Shown here piece after piece: positions 24,668 to 32,561 of a stretch of 55,851 bases of DNA (the stretch's first letter is position 1; every line of letters begins with the position of its first letter). The stretch is from a virus. Below the pieces are notes generated by a model. It ran no database searches. It was not told the origin of the DNA and saw only the letters and a program-made list of their open reading frames with translations. Position numbers and translations under genes: made by a program. The DNA lies in the IMG/VR virus record IMGVR_UViG_3300020473_000001, positions 1-55,851 of that record. One strand, given 5' to 3'.

Positions 24668-25405
24668 TTAAGATTGTTGGGCTTGTTGGCCCATAATTTT
24701 CTGAATGACGTGACCAATGTGTGGGAATTCAACCTCATCTAACATGCCGCTACGGTCTTTTGCATCGGCACTAAAATCAGGCTGAGTGCGCAACCCACGG
24801 TAGGTCGTACCATCAGGGTTCTTACCGATAAAGATTTGGAAAACCTCATCGGTTAGATACGGAGTTGCAGGACCCATTTTTTGTCCTGGCAGTGAAGGCC
24901 CAGCTAAGGTGAGACCAGTGCCTTCATCCTTTTGCCGTTCCTCTTTAAAATTAAGCAGTACATGTCGCCCTTCCAGGTCGCGGAACTCTTTAATGGTTTT
25001 GGTCATTTTGTCAATGAGCTCACCATACGCCTGACGTGGGTCTTTTACTTGCCGCTTGGCGTTCGCTAACACTTGCTCAGCAATTTCGGTCGCTGAGTCA
25101 AGTACGGGGTTGAAGCGTTGCCCGTTCGGGTCGGTACGCAAATACACTTCAGCGTCCACCAAGTCTTGAACATTGCGAATTTGGATTACTGGAATGTCGT
25201 ATGCAATGCTGGGGTTATCAACGCCCCAAATACGCTCCAGGTTTTCCTTTTTGAGTGAAAGCAAGCCGGACTCTGCGCTCAAAATAACGGGGTTAGGCAT
25301 GGTAGCCGCTAGCACAGTCTTACCCATGCCAGAACGACCATATACGCACATTTTAACGCCGTTACCTATCGCGAGTTGGTTACTTGATACAAGTTGAACA
25401 GCCAT
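24668..25405 (-). CDS. Sak4-like RecA-type ATPase (recombinase)
   Basis: 245 residues. Walker A GRSGMGKT (23-30), Walker B region VLDSATE (101-107), overall AAA_24/Sak4 layout. Sak4 proteins promote single-strand annealing together with an SSB-like partner; the adjacent DUF669 gene fits. AAAGG precedes the ATG. Confidence 0.88.
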   Translation of the reverse strand: MAVQLVSSNQLAIGNGVKMCVYGRSGMGKTVLAATMPNPVILSAESGLLSLKKENLERIWGVDNPSIAYDIPVIQIRNVQDLVDAEVYLRTDPNGQRFNPVLDSATEIAEQVLANAKRQVKDPRQAYGELIDKMTKTIKEFRDLEGRHVLLNFKEERQKDEGTGLTLAGPSLPGQKMGPATPYLTDEVFQIFIGKNPDGTTYRGLRTQPDFSADAKDRSGMLDEVEFPHIGHVIQKIMGQQAQQS

Positions 25406-25421
25406 AAATAAGCCTTTGGGT

Positions 25422-25446
25422 TAAGGGGCTAACCAGTATAGCCCCG
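25422..25446 (-). terminator. Possible terminator or attenuator before the Sak4-like gene
   Basis: Read leftward, GGGGCT (25445-25440) pairs with AGCCCC (25430-25425), followed only by TTAACC. The weak T-tract makes termination uncertain. Confidence 0.4.
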
Positions 25447-25452
25447 CAAAAA

Positions 25453-25893
25453 TTAAATGTCAGCGATCTTTTTAAGTAGAGAATCCAACTCAGGGCACTC
25501 GTCTTCAGCGCCATAACCCAAGTCAACTTTCAGCTGGTTGATCATTTTAGCCTTCTGCGCCTTAGCTTGGATTTCCTGGAACTGCTCCGCAATTTCGTTA
25601 TACTTTTCTTGACGCTTATCGTGCGCTTCAACGTCGACCTTGCTGACAATCCATTTATAATTAAAACGGGCGTTAGGGTCTAGCTGTGGCAGCTTGTCCA
25701 CCTGTGTAACCACAACTACTGTCATCCCGGTGCTTGGCGCGTCAACTACAACCTCGTCGCCTTCGTTAAGATCCAGGTCTGTGCAATAGGTGTAATTTTT
25801 ACCAATAGGCTGACCGCAAGCGTCTTTGAATTTTACTTTTACGGTTGTAAGTTTGTCTGACATTGTTGCCATAAGTTGAGTAATAACGTTCAT
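25453..25893 (-). CDS. Phage replication-region protein, unknown
   Basis: 146 residues, ATG at 25893 after AAGGA. The N-terminal half (TVKVKFKDACGQPIGKNYTY, GDEVVVDAP, VVVVTQVD) forms a small beta domain often seen in phage replication clusters; the rest is a coiled-coil-like helix (RQEKYNEIAEQFQEIQAKAQ). Function unknown. The 104-base gap upstream contains the weak hairpin GGGGTATACGACCCC (25937-25922) and AT-rich sequence. Confidence 0.65.
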   Translation of the reverse strand: MNVITQLMATMSDKLTTVKVKFKDACGQPIGKNYTYCTDLDLNEGDEVVVDAPSTGMTVVVVTQVDKLPQLDPNARFNYKWIVSKVDVEAHDKRQEKYNEIAEQFQEIQAKAQKAKMINQLKVDLGYGAEDECPELDSLLKKIADI

Positions 25894-25997
25894 AATATAT
25901 CCTTACTTAGGTTAGTTAGAAGGGGGTCGTATACCCCTTACCGTTGAAATTAATAATACTAGGTTTAATAATTAAATATAACCGGAATTATTTACGT

Positions 25998-26393
25998 TTA
26001 ATCCTTTGGCACTTTAAGGCTCATCGAAACTGTACGCGGTTTAATCGTAATAGCTTCATCGAATAACGCCTTAGCTTCTGGATCCAACGCCTTATATGAT
26101 TTCATCGTTAAATCCGGCTTCCAGTTAATGCAATCATCAATAGCTTGGATTTGATCGGGGGTAAGCTGTTCATGCATCTGATTACGGATAAGGTGGAAGG
26201 CTGCTTTGTCTACCTTGTAATCCTCGCCCGTTACTGCTTTAAGCTCGTACCCACCGCCCAATTCGTAAGTATTGGTTCCGCTTGGTTTAGGGTCGGTAAA
26301 AATCTGCCCGAATAAAGCTTTGCGCTGCTCCATTTCAAGCGCCTTAAGTTCTTTAAGCTTTTTCGAATTTTCGACCCACTCAAGAATCTGCAT
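25998..26393 (-). CDS. Phage replication-region protein, unknown
   Basis: 131 residues from the ATG at 26393 (MQILEWVENSKKLKELK), which starts 10 bases after the upstream stop; a GTG 39 bases earlier would lie inside the previous gene. It resembles a family found beside Sak4/DUF669 genes: NTYELGGGYELKAV, a variable helical middle, and a C-terminus IKPRTVSMSLKVPKD. Function unknown. Confidence 0.65.
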   Translation of the reverse strand: MQILEWVENSKKLKELKALEMEQRKALFGQIFTDPKPSGTNTYELGGGYELKAVTGEDYKVDKAAFHLIRNQMHEQLTPDQIQAIDDCINWKPDLTMKSYKALDPEAKALFDEAITIKPRTVSMSLKVPKD

Positions 26394-26403
26394 GTTAATA
26401 TCT

Positions 26404-26910
26404 TCACTTGAAAAAATTGACACCTTCAACACCTCTAAAATCTACATTATGTTCACGCATATCGCCTCCGACCATGCGTTCGTTTAAAAAGTGGTAGCTG
26501 GCAATCTCACCGCTAGTATAAAGGTCTAAATCGATAGCCGCCCGCATAGCGTCCAAGGGATCGTTATTGACATGGTAAGCACCACGAGCAACTAGCGCCC
26601 CGCTACCATCAAAATAAACATCGTCATGGAGCGGCTGAATACCTTCGTCATTCTTTACTGCGAACCGTTGCCCGTTGCAGGACATAAAGTACGCTACCCA
26701 CTCCAAATCCTTACACGGTCTATCACCTTTACTGCAACCGCGTAGAACCCATTCGGCAACCTCGGCAAACGTGCCAGCCACGCCAGCAAGCGCAACCGCC
26801 CCGACACCCTTAACTCCAAACAATTTTGGCTCGGCACTCATAAATGTCCCTGCACAGGTTATCTGAGAGTCAACATAAAGGGCATCGCGGGTGATTACTA
26901 TTGTGGTCAT
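26404..26910 (-). CDS. HslV/proteasome-like Ntn hydrolase
   Basis: 168 residues. MTTIVITRDALYVDSQ puts a threonine right after the initiator Met, as required for an N-terminal nucleophile hydrolase; FDGSGALVARGA followed by DPLDAMRAAIDLDLYTSGEI matches the C-terminal half of HslV/proteasome beta subunits. It would degrade or process a protein, possibly as a self-compartmentalised ring without an encoded ATPase partner. Ntn hydrolases of this kind occur sporadically in phages; the substrate is unknown. Removal of Met1 to free the Thr is assumed. Confidence 0.7.
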   Translation of the reverse strand: MTTIVITRDALYVDSQITCAGTFMSAEPKLFGVKGVGAVALAGVAGTFAEVAEWVLRGCSKGDRPCKDLEWVAYFMSCNGQRFAVKNDEGIQPLHDDVYFDGSGALVARGAYHVNNDPLDAMRAAIDLDLYTSGEIASYHFLNERMVGGDMREHNVDFRGVEGVNFFK

Positions 26911-26919
26911 AGAACCCCC

Positions 26920-27639
26920 TTAGCAGTCCATAGGCGCTAGTTTAATTACAAGCTCGTAATTGCAGTTACCTCGGCTCGGCTCTTTATAAACTTCAAACGC
27001 ACGTTTGCCAACAACCTGTGACACAGCATCGTCTTCAGACATACCTTGTGGAACCACAACTTCAGTAACTTCAGGGTCGTTAACTTCCATAATGAAACGC
27101 TGTTCATCACTAAGGTCTTTTTCCTTAATGAATACGCCGTCAATTGTTAAACCTTTACGGGGTTTAATTTCCTGGTACGCTTCGTCAACGCAGTCAACGA
27201 AGTTAACGCCGACGTAGTAGCATAAGGTGCATAAATTGTCGCACACAGCCACGCAGTAAGGCGCAATCGGTTTACCCCGTGCAACCGCACCCATAAGCTC
27301 GCCCATTAGCGCGGCATGGCGTACAGTAAGCTGGAGTAGTGTTTTATCGCACTTAGCATTATGGAAATTAAAGTCTGAAGGGGCTTCTAAACCTTGAGGC
27401 GTTGTAACCTTAAGGACTTCGTTTGGCTGCTCGCCTTCCTGCAATAGCTGGATGGTCATAACCACAACTGTATCCCCTACTGCATCCTTAAACATGGCTT
27501 CATCGCAGTCCAGCACCGCTAGACTAACTTCGCCACCTTCTTCGCCACCTTTAAGCATCTGTAACTTAACCGTACTTCCTTCGATTAAGTTACGCCCCAT
27601 AGCCCAATTTCCAATTCCTTTAAGTAGTGTATTTAACAT
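26920..27639 (-). CDS. Protein with possible MazG-like NTP-pyrophosphohydrolase core
   Basis: 239 residues, ATG at 27639 after GGAG. Residues about 90-170 (FHNAKCDKTLLQLTVRHAAL, MGELMGAVARGK, VCDNLCTLCYYVGVNFVDCV, EAYQEIKPRKGL) follow the all-alpha MazG-like layout, although the usual EExxE is reduced to one Glu. The rest is unassigned. It could clean the nucleotide pool or be a catalytically dead relative. Confidence 0.5.
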   Translation of the reverse strand: MLNTLLKGIGNWAMGRNLIEGSTVKLQMLKGGEEGGEVSLAVLDCDEAMFKDAVGDTVVVMTIQLLQEGEQPNEVLKVTTPQGLEAPSDFNFHNAKCDKTLLQLTVRHAALMGELMGAVARGKPIAPYCVAVCDNLCTLCYYVGVNFVDCVDEAYQEIKPRKGLTIDGVFIKEKDLSDEQRFIMEVNDPEVTEVVVPQGMSEDDAVSQVVGKRAFEVYKEPSRGNCNYELVIKLAPMDC

Positions 27640-27663
27640 TAGATGTTACTCCGTTGGTTTAAA

Positions 27664-27692
27664 GTAAGGCCCAGTATAACTGAGCCCTTGTA
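27664..27692 (-). terminator. Probable terminator after the primase-helicase gene
   Basis: Read leftward, GGCTCAGT-tat-ACTGGGCC (one G-T pair) is followed by TTACTTT, just beyond the stop of the PrimPol-helicase gene. Confidence 0.6.
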
Positions 27693-27709
27693 CATAGCTA
27701 GATTAAGAC

Positions 27710-30118
27710 CTATTCAACCACCATGAACACATCCCCGCGAGTGTGGTACATGTCCATGACCTTCTTAGGATCCAATTGTACAACCTTACCAGCCCTTTTA
27801 AGTTCCTCAATAGTTTCACGTATTACCTGAATACTACGTTTATATCGAGTATCTTTAAAAATGGCGCGGCGGGTTGCACGGTTGCTTATATAGTTCCATG
27901 GAATGTGGCGGTTGGTGTGCATGTCACCCGCCCTGCTCCCATAGTTCTGCGGGTTGCTTACATTAAAGAAGCCAATCATTATTTCGCGTAATGTTTCCAT
28001 AGCTTCGTTTTCAGTACCATCCGCAATTTCACCATTCGTAACCGCACTGCGAACAATTGAATGGTGATGGCGCAATAACTGCAAACCCCAATCGACATGC
28101 TCTTTTGTGATTACTGGCTGGCTAGGGCAGTCCATAGCAGCAATTAACCCGCAAACCTTCATTAACTTAAGGTTGGCCCGTGTCCAAAGAGAGTTGACTA
28201 TATCGTCCTCACCTTTGGTGGCGTTAGCCTCGTCCGTGCATTTGCGGCTAAAGTCTGCAAAGAACTTTGAGCTATAGTCGTCTTGCATAATGGGCACAGT
28301 ATCCACATAATTAGGATCCATTAGTGCGCGGGTAACGCCCAAGGTTGCTTGCTCCAAATGGTTAAGCAAATGCTCTGGCGGTAACACAGCGTTATAAGCC
28401 GTGTCGTAAGGAATATCCCCATCATAGCGCAGTAGCATGAAGCGCGATATAAAGCCATCAGTGAACATGTCGCGCGTAATACTTTGGAAGAACGGCTCGG
28501 GTACTGACTCACCCAAAAAGCTAAACGCCACCGAGTGATTAATGTCAATGCTGTTCTCGTTCTTTGAGTAGCGCAAGCCGCCCACTACATCGTATTGACC
28601 GGACTTACTGTAAACGTCCGTCATCTGTTCACGTACCGTTGCCAGTGCGCCCCCTTGGTTATCCACGCTCACCATGTTTTTGAATATCTTACCGAACTCA
28701 CTTAAGCACTGGCAAAAGCTGGTTCGCGTTTGGAATTCATTAAACATTGCGTTCTCGTGGGTAAAGCGCTTTGTCATTATAAAGTTCCGTGCGCCTACTA
28801 TACCCTTGTGCCGTTCAAGCATTGTCATAAGCGCTTCAGGGTTCCGCGACAGTGCGCTTTTACCCGTACCACTGGGCGCTAGTACCATAAAGTAATTGTT
28901 TAGCCCCGTGCCGCTTATATTGTAGCATCGGCCGAACAAGCCACTGGCTACCGCTAAGGCTTCCGCAATAGCAAATTCCTTGATTGGCTTTAGCGACTGC
29001 CCGTAAAAGTAGCGGGCCAACTCGCCCAACATTCCAGGCGGGTAATCAATATCGCTCACGTGGCTGCTTTCGCCTAGCAACTGGTCAGCCTTAACACGCT
29101 CAGCGTCCTCAATTAGCTTTTCAGCTTCCTTCTGGCGCTCAGGGTTGAACTGGCTAAGTACAGCCGCCGCCTTTTGCTGCTCCACCTTGTTCTGGTGTTC
29201 GCGTTCCTCACGGTCACGTGCGTTCTTAGCTTGGGCAAAACCTAACGCCCGCTTAAGCTTGTACTCGCTTCCGTGGTTGCGCTGCTTGCGGTGCTGTTCC
29301 TTAAAGTTGCCAGGATAGCGGCGTGTAATGTCGCCTAACGCGCTGTTCCACCATAGGCGCTTACATTGCTCCACGTTAGGGGTAAAGTAGTTGACAATCG
29401 TCATAAAGGCGCTGTCTGCTTGGCTGGCATCAAACTCGTATTCGCTAACGCCCAACTGCTTATTCATAATTTCGCAGTAGGTCGCCCAGTCGCCATCCAT
29501 TAAGCATTTAAACTTACCACTGTGGTCATGCTCGTAACACTTAGCAATAACTTCCTCGTCGCTAAGCTTTTGCTCACCATCGGCCAGATCATAGTCAACA
29601 GCTTCCGAGGCCCGTTCATTAAAGAACTCGATAACGCTTTGGTCGTACACCATAGGCTTGTCTACAATGACGTTGCCCGTACATATAATAAAGCGCTCTT
29701 TACTGTACACTTCAATAGTGGCGGTTTTAATAGCTCCGCGTATTTCACCCTTCAGCCAAATGTGCAACCCGTTACCGCTCCGGCTAACCTCAGTATAACT
29801 AGCAAGGTCTTCCATCAGCTTGTGGTTGCTGGCAGATTGGGAAATAGGCGTATCCTCTTTAGTGTCCAAATCAATACAAGTAAAGCCATCGCCTTCGGTC
29901 AAAACAAAACCAAATCCGCGATCGGGGTACTTGTGCAATAGTGGCTCTAACTGCTCAAACGTCAATAGGTGTTGGTGATCGTGTATGCTAATACGCTGCA
30001 CATGTCCATTCACTAGCGCGTGTGGACTTTTGCACCAACTAGGGTCGGGTTCTTGGTCACGCCCTGTTAAACACCACCGTCGAGCAAGCCGTAGCTCTAA
30101 CGGAATGTTATTGTGCAT
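27710..30118 (-). CDS. Bifunctional PrimPol primase and DUF3987-type helicase
   Basis: 802 residues. The primase-polymerase domain shows CIDLDTKED (D83, D85) and SGNGLHIW (114-121, catalytic His119). A charged linker (about 290-350) leads to an ATPase domain with Walker A APSGTGKS (414-421) and the DUF3987-like body. It would prime synthesis and unwind DNA at the origin; it is encoded next to the iteron-like region, as replication initiators commonly are. The upstream HTH gene overlaps its start by 11 bases. Confidence 0.88.
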   Translation of the reverse strand: MHNNIPLELRLARRWCLTGRDQEPDPSWCKSPHALVNGHVQRISIHDHQHLLTFEQLEPLLHKYPDRGFGFVLTEGDGFTCIDLDTKEDTPISQSASNHKLMEDLASYTEVSRSGNGLHIWLKGEIRGAIKTATIEVYSKERFIICTGNVIVDKPMVYDQSVIEFFNERASEAVDYDLADGEQKLSDEEVIAKCYEHDHSGKFKCLMDGDWATYCEIMNKQLGVSEYEFDASQADSAFMTIVNYFTPNVEQCKRLWWNSALGDITRRYPGNFKEQHRKQRNHGSEYKLKRALGFAQAKNARDREEREHQNKVEQQKAAAVLSQFNPERQKEAEKLIEDAERVKADQLLGESSHVSDIDYPPGMLGELARYFYGQSLKPIKEFAIAEALAVASGLFGRCYNISGTGLNNYFMVLAPSGTGKSALSRNPEALMTMLERHKGIVGARNFIMTKRFTHENAMFNEFQTRTSFCQCLSEFGKIFKNMVSVDNQGGALATVREQMTDVYSKSGQYDVVGGLRYSKNENSIDINHSVAFSFLGESVPEPFFQSITRDMFTDGFISRFMLLRYDGDIPYDTAYNAVLPPEHLLNHLEQATLGVTRALMDPNYVDTVPIMQDDYSSKFFADFSRKCTDEANATKGEDDIVNSLWTRANLKLMKVCGLIAAMDCPSQPVITKEHVDWGLQLLRHHHSIVRSAVTNGEIADGTENEAMETLREIMIGFFNVSNPQNYGSRAGDMHTNRHIPWNYISNRATRRAIFKDTRYKRSIQVIRETIEELKRAGKVVQLDPKKVMDMYHTRGDVFMVVE

Positions 30119-30374
30119 CTTTACTCTTCAGTGTTTTGTAAGCGTTGACTAGGTTGTTGAGTTGTTCGTTGCGTTCCCACACGTAGCTATTTCCGACAGG
30201 GATTGCCATTCCGCCGTAACGTTTCATTAGAGCGATGGCAGTTGGGCGGCTCGCACCTGTAACGTTCATTACTTCCTGTACTGTGTAGTACCGTGCGTTG
30301 AACCTGTCTAGTTCGGTTTCAGTAACTGGTTGGGCCGTGAAGTGGCCTCCCAGCGCGTCACTTAAATTAGCCAT
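30108..30374 (-). CDS. Small HTH DNA-binding protein (excisionase/MerR-like)
   Basis: 88 residues from the ATG at 30374, with CGGAG upstream; the frame is open to 30431 but that region carries the -10 box. YYTVQEVMNVTGASRPTAIA is a HTH of the excisionase/HTH_17 type, followed by a wing with PVGNSYVWER. Placed between the PrimPol-helicase gene and the repeat-bearing non-coding region, it is a good candidate to bind the iterons or the GATCATTAA sites as regulator or replication initiator helper; this is inference. Confidence 0.75.
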   Translation of the reverse strand: MANLSDALGGHFTAQPVTETELDRFNARYYTVQEVMNVTGASRPTAIALMKRYGGMAIPVGNSYVWERNEQLNNLVNAYKTLKSKDAQ

Positions 30375-30417
30375 TGTTTTACTCCGTTTTGTAGGTGTGC
30401 GGCTAATATATGCCTTT

Positions 30418-30423
30418 ATTATA
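30418..30423 (-). promoter_or_regulatory. Possible leftward -10 box for the HTH/primase operon
   Basis: A perfect TATAAT (read leftward) stands about 44 bases before the ATG at 30374. No convincing -35 lies 16-18 bases upstream, so the promoter may depend on an activator. Confidence 0.5.
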
Positions 30424-30708
30424 GGTTTCACAAGCTTTTTGGGATAAACCGTAAGCTGGCTTAATGGTGTAGGTACAAGACTTTACAAATGCGAGTGTTT
30501 TTGTGCGTTCATTAAGGTTTTTTACGTTTAATTTTCTTACAGATCATTAAAAAACTTTAATTTAAGTCCTTAGGCGGTGCTGTATAACAGATTTGTAAAA
30601 TTAATGATTAAGTAAATTTTACGGTTGCGGTGTTGTTTTTAACGTATGTAAAGAGGCTTTTATTATTTCCGTGTTGCGTTTAATAAGCGATTTTGTGAAA
30701 TGTTTGAT

Positions 30709-31217
30709 GGGGGTGATGACAAAACGCTGTAAGTTATTGTTTTTAGTAGAAAAAACGGCGTCACCCCAATTTTAGGCCGTCACCCACACCCCCTAGGTCT
30801 GAGGGTATGTGGGGGGATATTTGGGGTGATGTCTGCAAAAATCTATAAAAAAATGTATATTTTTATGTCTAAAAGGAATTATATCTAAATATCTAGAATT
30901 ATACTTATATAAATATATATATATTTTTTATATATATATTAATAAGTTAACATTTTTATTTTTAAACAATTCCTTTAATTTTCGTTCCAAAAAGTGAAAT
31001 TCTAAAGAAGTTTAATGATCATTAACGTCAAACATATCGAAGGGTGATGCTAGGGTGACGTTGGGGTGATGGTCGGCCGAAATCAGCTAGACCGATTTTA
31101 CCATATCCAGCCAAACCTTAACGTTAGGTAAGAAAACTGCGGATCATTAAAAAACACCCTTGGAACCTATTTACCGATCATTAAATCGGCTTAAAAACGG
31201 TTGAATTTGGGGTGATG
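30709..31217. repeat. Iteron-like GGGTGA(T/C)G repeats
   Basis: Rightward copies: 30711-30718, 30824-30831, 31042-31049, 31053-31060, 31064-31071, 31210-31217. Leftward copies (CGTCACCC): 30759-30766 and 30778-30785. The middle three start exactly 11 bases apart, one helical turn. Several copies have an extra G (GGGGTGATG). Confidence 0.8.
31012..31025. repeat. Perfect 14-bp palindrome TTAATGATCATTAA
   Basis: The palindrome precedes the cluster of three iterons by 16 bases. Its counterpart in region B is TTAACGATCGTTAA (41536-41549), also a perfect palindrome though two positions differ. Confidence 0.85.
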
Positions 31218-31272
31218 AGTGGTTAGATGGCGCTTAAAGATTAAGGAAAACACGTGAACCATTAAAATAACT

Positions 31273-31301
31273 TTGCAATCATTAAGAACTATAAATATAC
31301 T
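31273..31301 (+). promoter_or_regulatory. Rightward promoter of the accessory gene region
   Basis: TTGCAA (31273-31278), 17-base spacer, TATACT (31296-31301). An AATCATTAA repeat (31277-31285) overlaps the -35, so a protein that binds this repeat would regulate the promoter. The first gene starts at 31331 after AAGGAG. Confidence 0.75.
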
Positions 31302-31330
31302 AGGAGTTGAGTTAAAAAGAAGGAGCATTT

Positions 31331-31585
31331 ATGCGAGAACTCATAGTACGTACTACCCAAAACTTCCAAACTTACACCTTAGTAGTGAACGAGAAGGAAG
31401 CCGTTATATACTGCGAAAGCGGGATGCAGACAACGCCGACGCAGTTTGTGGTCACACGCAGGTCAGGTGATGCTGATGCAGCACTAAAACGCATCCATGA
31501 GCAGTACCTTAACAACCCGCAAATGAGCAACGATGAATTTCGTCATCTTGTAAACCAACACCTAACCCGTTACGGTTGGTATTAA
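31331..31585 (+). CDS. First early rightward gene, unknown small protein
   Basis: 84 residues, ATG after AAGAAGGAGCATTT. A beta-rich N-terminal half (TYTLVVNEKEAVIYCESG) and a helical C-terminal half (ALKRIHEQYL ... EFRHLVNQHL). First gene behind a strong promoter, a position often used for host-takeover proteins. No recognised family. Confidence 0.7.
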   Translation: MRELIVRTTQNFQTYTLVVNEKEAVIYCESGMQTTPTQFVVTRRSGDADAALKRIHEQYLNNPQMSNDEFRHLVNQHLTRYGWY

Positions 31586-31592
31586 TCATTCA

Positions 31593-31609
31593 GGGGGCTT
31601 CGGCCCCTT
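31593..31609 (+). terminator. GGGGC-TTCG-GCCCC hairpin (attenuator or terminator)
   Basis: A very stable UUCG-tetraloop stem directly after the first rightward gene, followed by TTACTTA. The same hairpin occurs after the capsid gene (51210-51227), so it may attenuate transcription or protect the 3' end of highly expressed messages. Confidence 0.6.
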
Positions 31610-31624
31610 ACTTAGGAATTAAAA

Positions 31625-32125
31625 ATGAAATCTACAATATTAACGTTTAGTTTTGAAAACACCAATCAGCCGCGCGTGGTTGTGGACTGTGTCGATACTG
31701 ATAACGGTGTTTATGATGGCGGACCAACACAACTCGCTAAAGCCACAAGGCAAACCCTCAGGTGTAAGGATTTTGAATGGAACTTCGCCAATCCCCATGA
31801 AGCTGACATAGTTCATAACGTGCTACCCAATAGCGATATGATGCACTTCAGAACAGTGCAGGACATTTTTTATAAGGTTACATGGTCGGTACACCTCAGT
31901 CATAGCGACTACATTGTTTTTGATCGATTGGTGCAGGCTGAATGCCATAATGTTGTTACCGCGTGTAAGAATGAAGTGAGACGTGCCAGCCGCCGTATGA
32001 CAGATGAGCAGGAATATAGAGAGGTTGCTGAACGTCTCGCGCATTCATATAGTAAGCGCATTGAACAGTTCCAGTCGCAACCGTGGTGGAAACGTGCATA
32101 CTTGGCTCTATTCAATAAGCTATAA
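31625..32125 (+). CDS. Early protein, unknown
   Basis: 166 residues. Polar N-terminal half, then a long amphipathic helix (CKNEVRRASRRMTDEQEYRE) and a C-terminal segment PWWKRAYLALFNKL that could dip into the membrane. No recognised family. Confidence 0.65.
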   Translation: MKSTILTFSFENTNQPRVVVDCVDTDNGVYDGGPTQLAKATRQTLRCKDFEWNFANPHEADIVHNVLPNSDMMHFRTVQDIFYKVTWSVHLSHSDYIVFDRLVQAECHNVVTACKNEVRRASRRMTDEQEYREVAERLAHSYSKRIEQFQSQPWWKRAYLALFNKL

Positions 32126-32134
32126 GGGTTTGCC

Positions 32135-32227
32135 ATGCTAGAATTAATTGTGATGGCTTTGGCGCTATTGTCTGCATTGTGCATTCTAGCGCTATTGGTT
32201 ATTGGATTAATCGATATAGGGGGTTAA
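32135..32227 (+). CDS. 30-residue single-pass membrane peptide
   Basis: ATG at 32135 with AAGGG six bases upstream; 30 codons ending TAA. Almost the whole chain is one hydrophobic helix (MLELIVMALALLSALCILAL). It sits exactly between two genes with a one-base gap to the next start, which supports real translation. Confidence 0.65.
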   Translation: MLELIVMALALLSALCILALLVIGLIDIGG

Positions 32228-32228
32228 T

Positions 32229-32561
32229 GTGAATACTTTACAACTGCCTGAACCGTTATTCATACGATACTTGTACCATCTACAGCAAATTGATTATATT
32301 GACGGTACAGCCTATTACCTTGGGCAAAAGGTTAGCTGCGTGGCTGGCAAACGTTTCATTAATGAGCACGGCCAGAAGTTTATCCGCTATTACTGCAACG
32401 GTGGCATGTACGTGGAAGGCGATTTGGATAAAGTTGAGTTGGCCCGCATCAGGGTTGAGCAGCCTAATCTAGTTTTTATCGATACGGTTGCCAACATCCT
32501 AAACCAGCCAGCCCAGTATATGGAATTTATCATTATGAAAAACAATGCGGGGATATTGTAA
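32229..32561 (+). CDS. Early protein, unknown (GTG start)
   Basis: 110 residues, GTG at 32229 after AGGGGG; there is no in-frame ATG near. Mixed alpha/beta composition (YYLGQKVSCVAGKRFINEHG, KFIRYYCNGGMYVEGDL). No recognised family. Its stop overlaps the next ATG (TAATG). Confidence 0.65.
   Translation: MNTLQLPEPLFIRYLYHLQQIDYIDGTAYYLGQKVSCVAGKRFINEHGQKFIRYYCNGGMYVEGDLDKVELARIRVEQPNLVFIDTVANILNQPAQYMEFIIMKNNAGIL

Larger units (their letters stand above)
30432..31330. other. Origin-like control region A
   Basis: About 900 bases without a gene between divergent operons. It holds eight GGGTGA(T/C)G repeats, at least six (G)NTCATTAA-type repeats, an AT tract of over 100 bases (30839-30970, including TATATATATA runs), the perfect palindrome TTAATGATCATTAA (31012-31025) and a GC-rich imperfect hairpin (30786-30816). 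This combination of iterons, AT-rich tract and adjacent primase gene is typical of a replication origin. A diverged second copy lies at 41388-41586. Confidence 0.7.

Noticed and set aside
30709-31217. CRISPR-like array
   Set aside because: The repeated unit is only 8-9 bases, in both orientations and with irregular spacing, so it is an iteron set.
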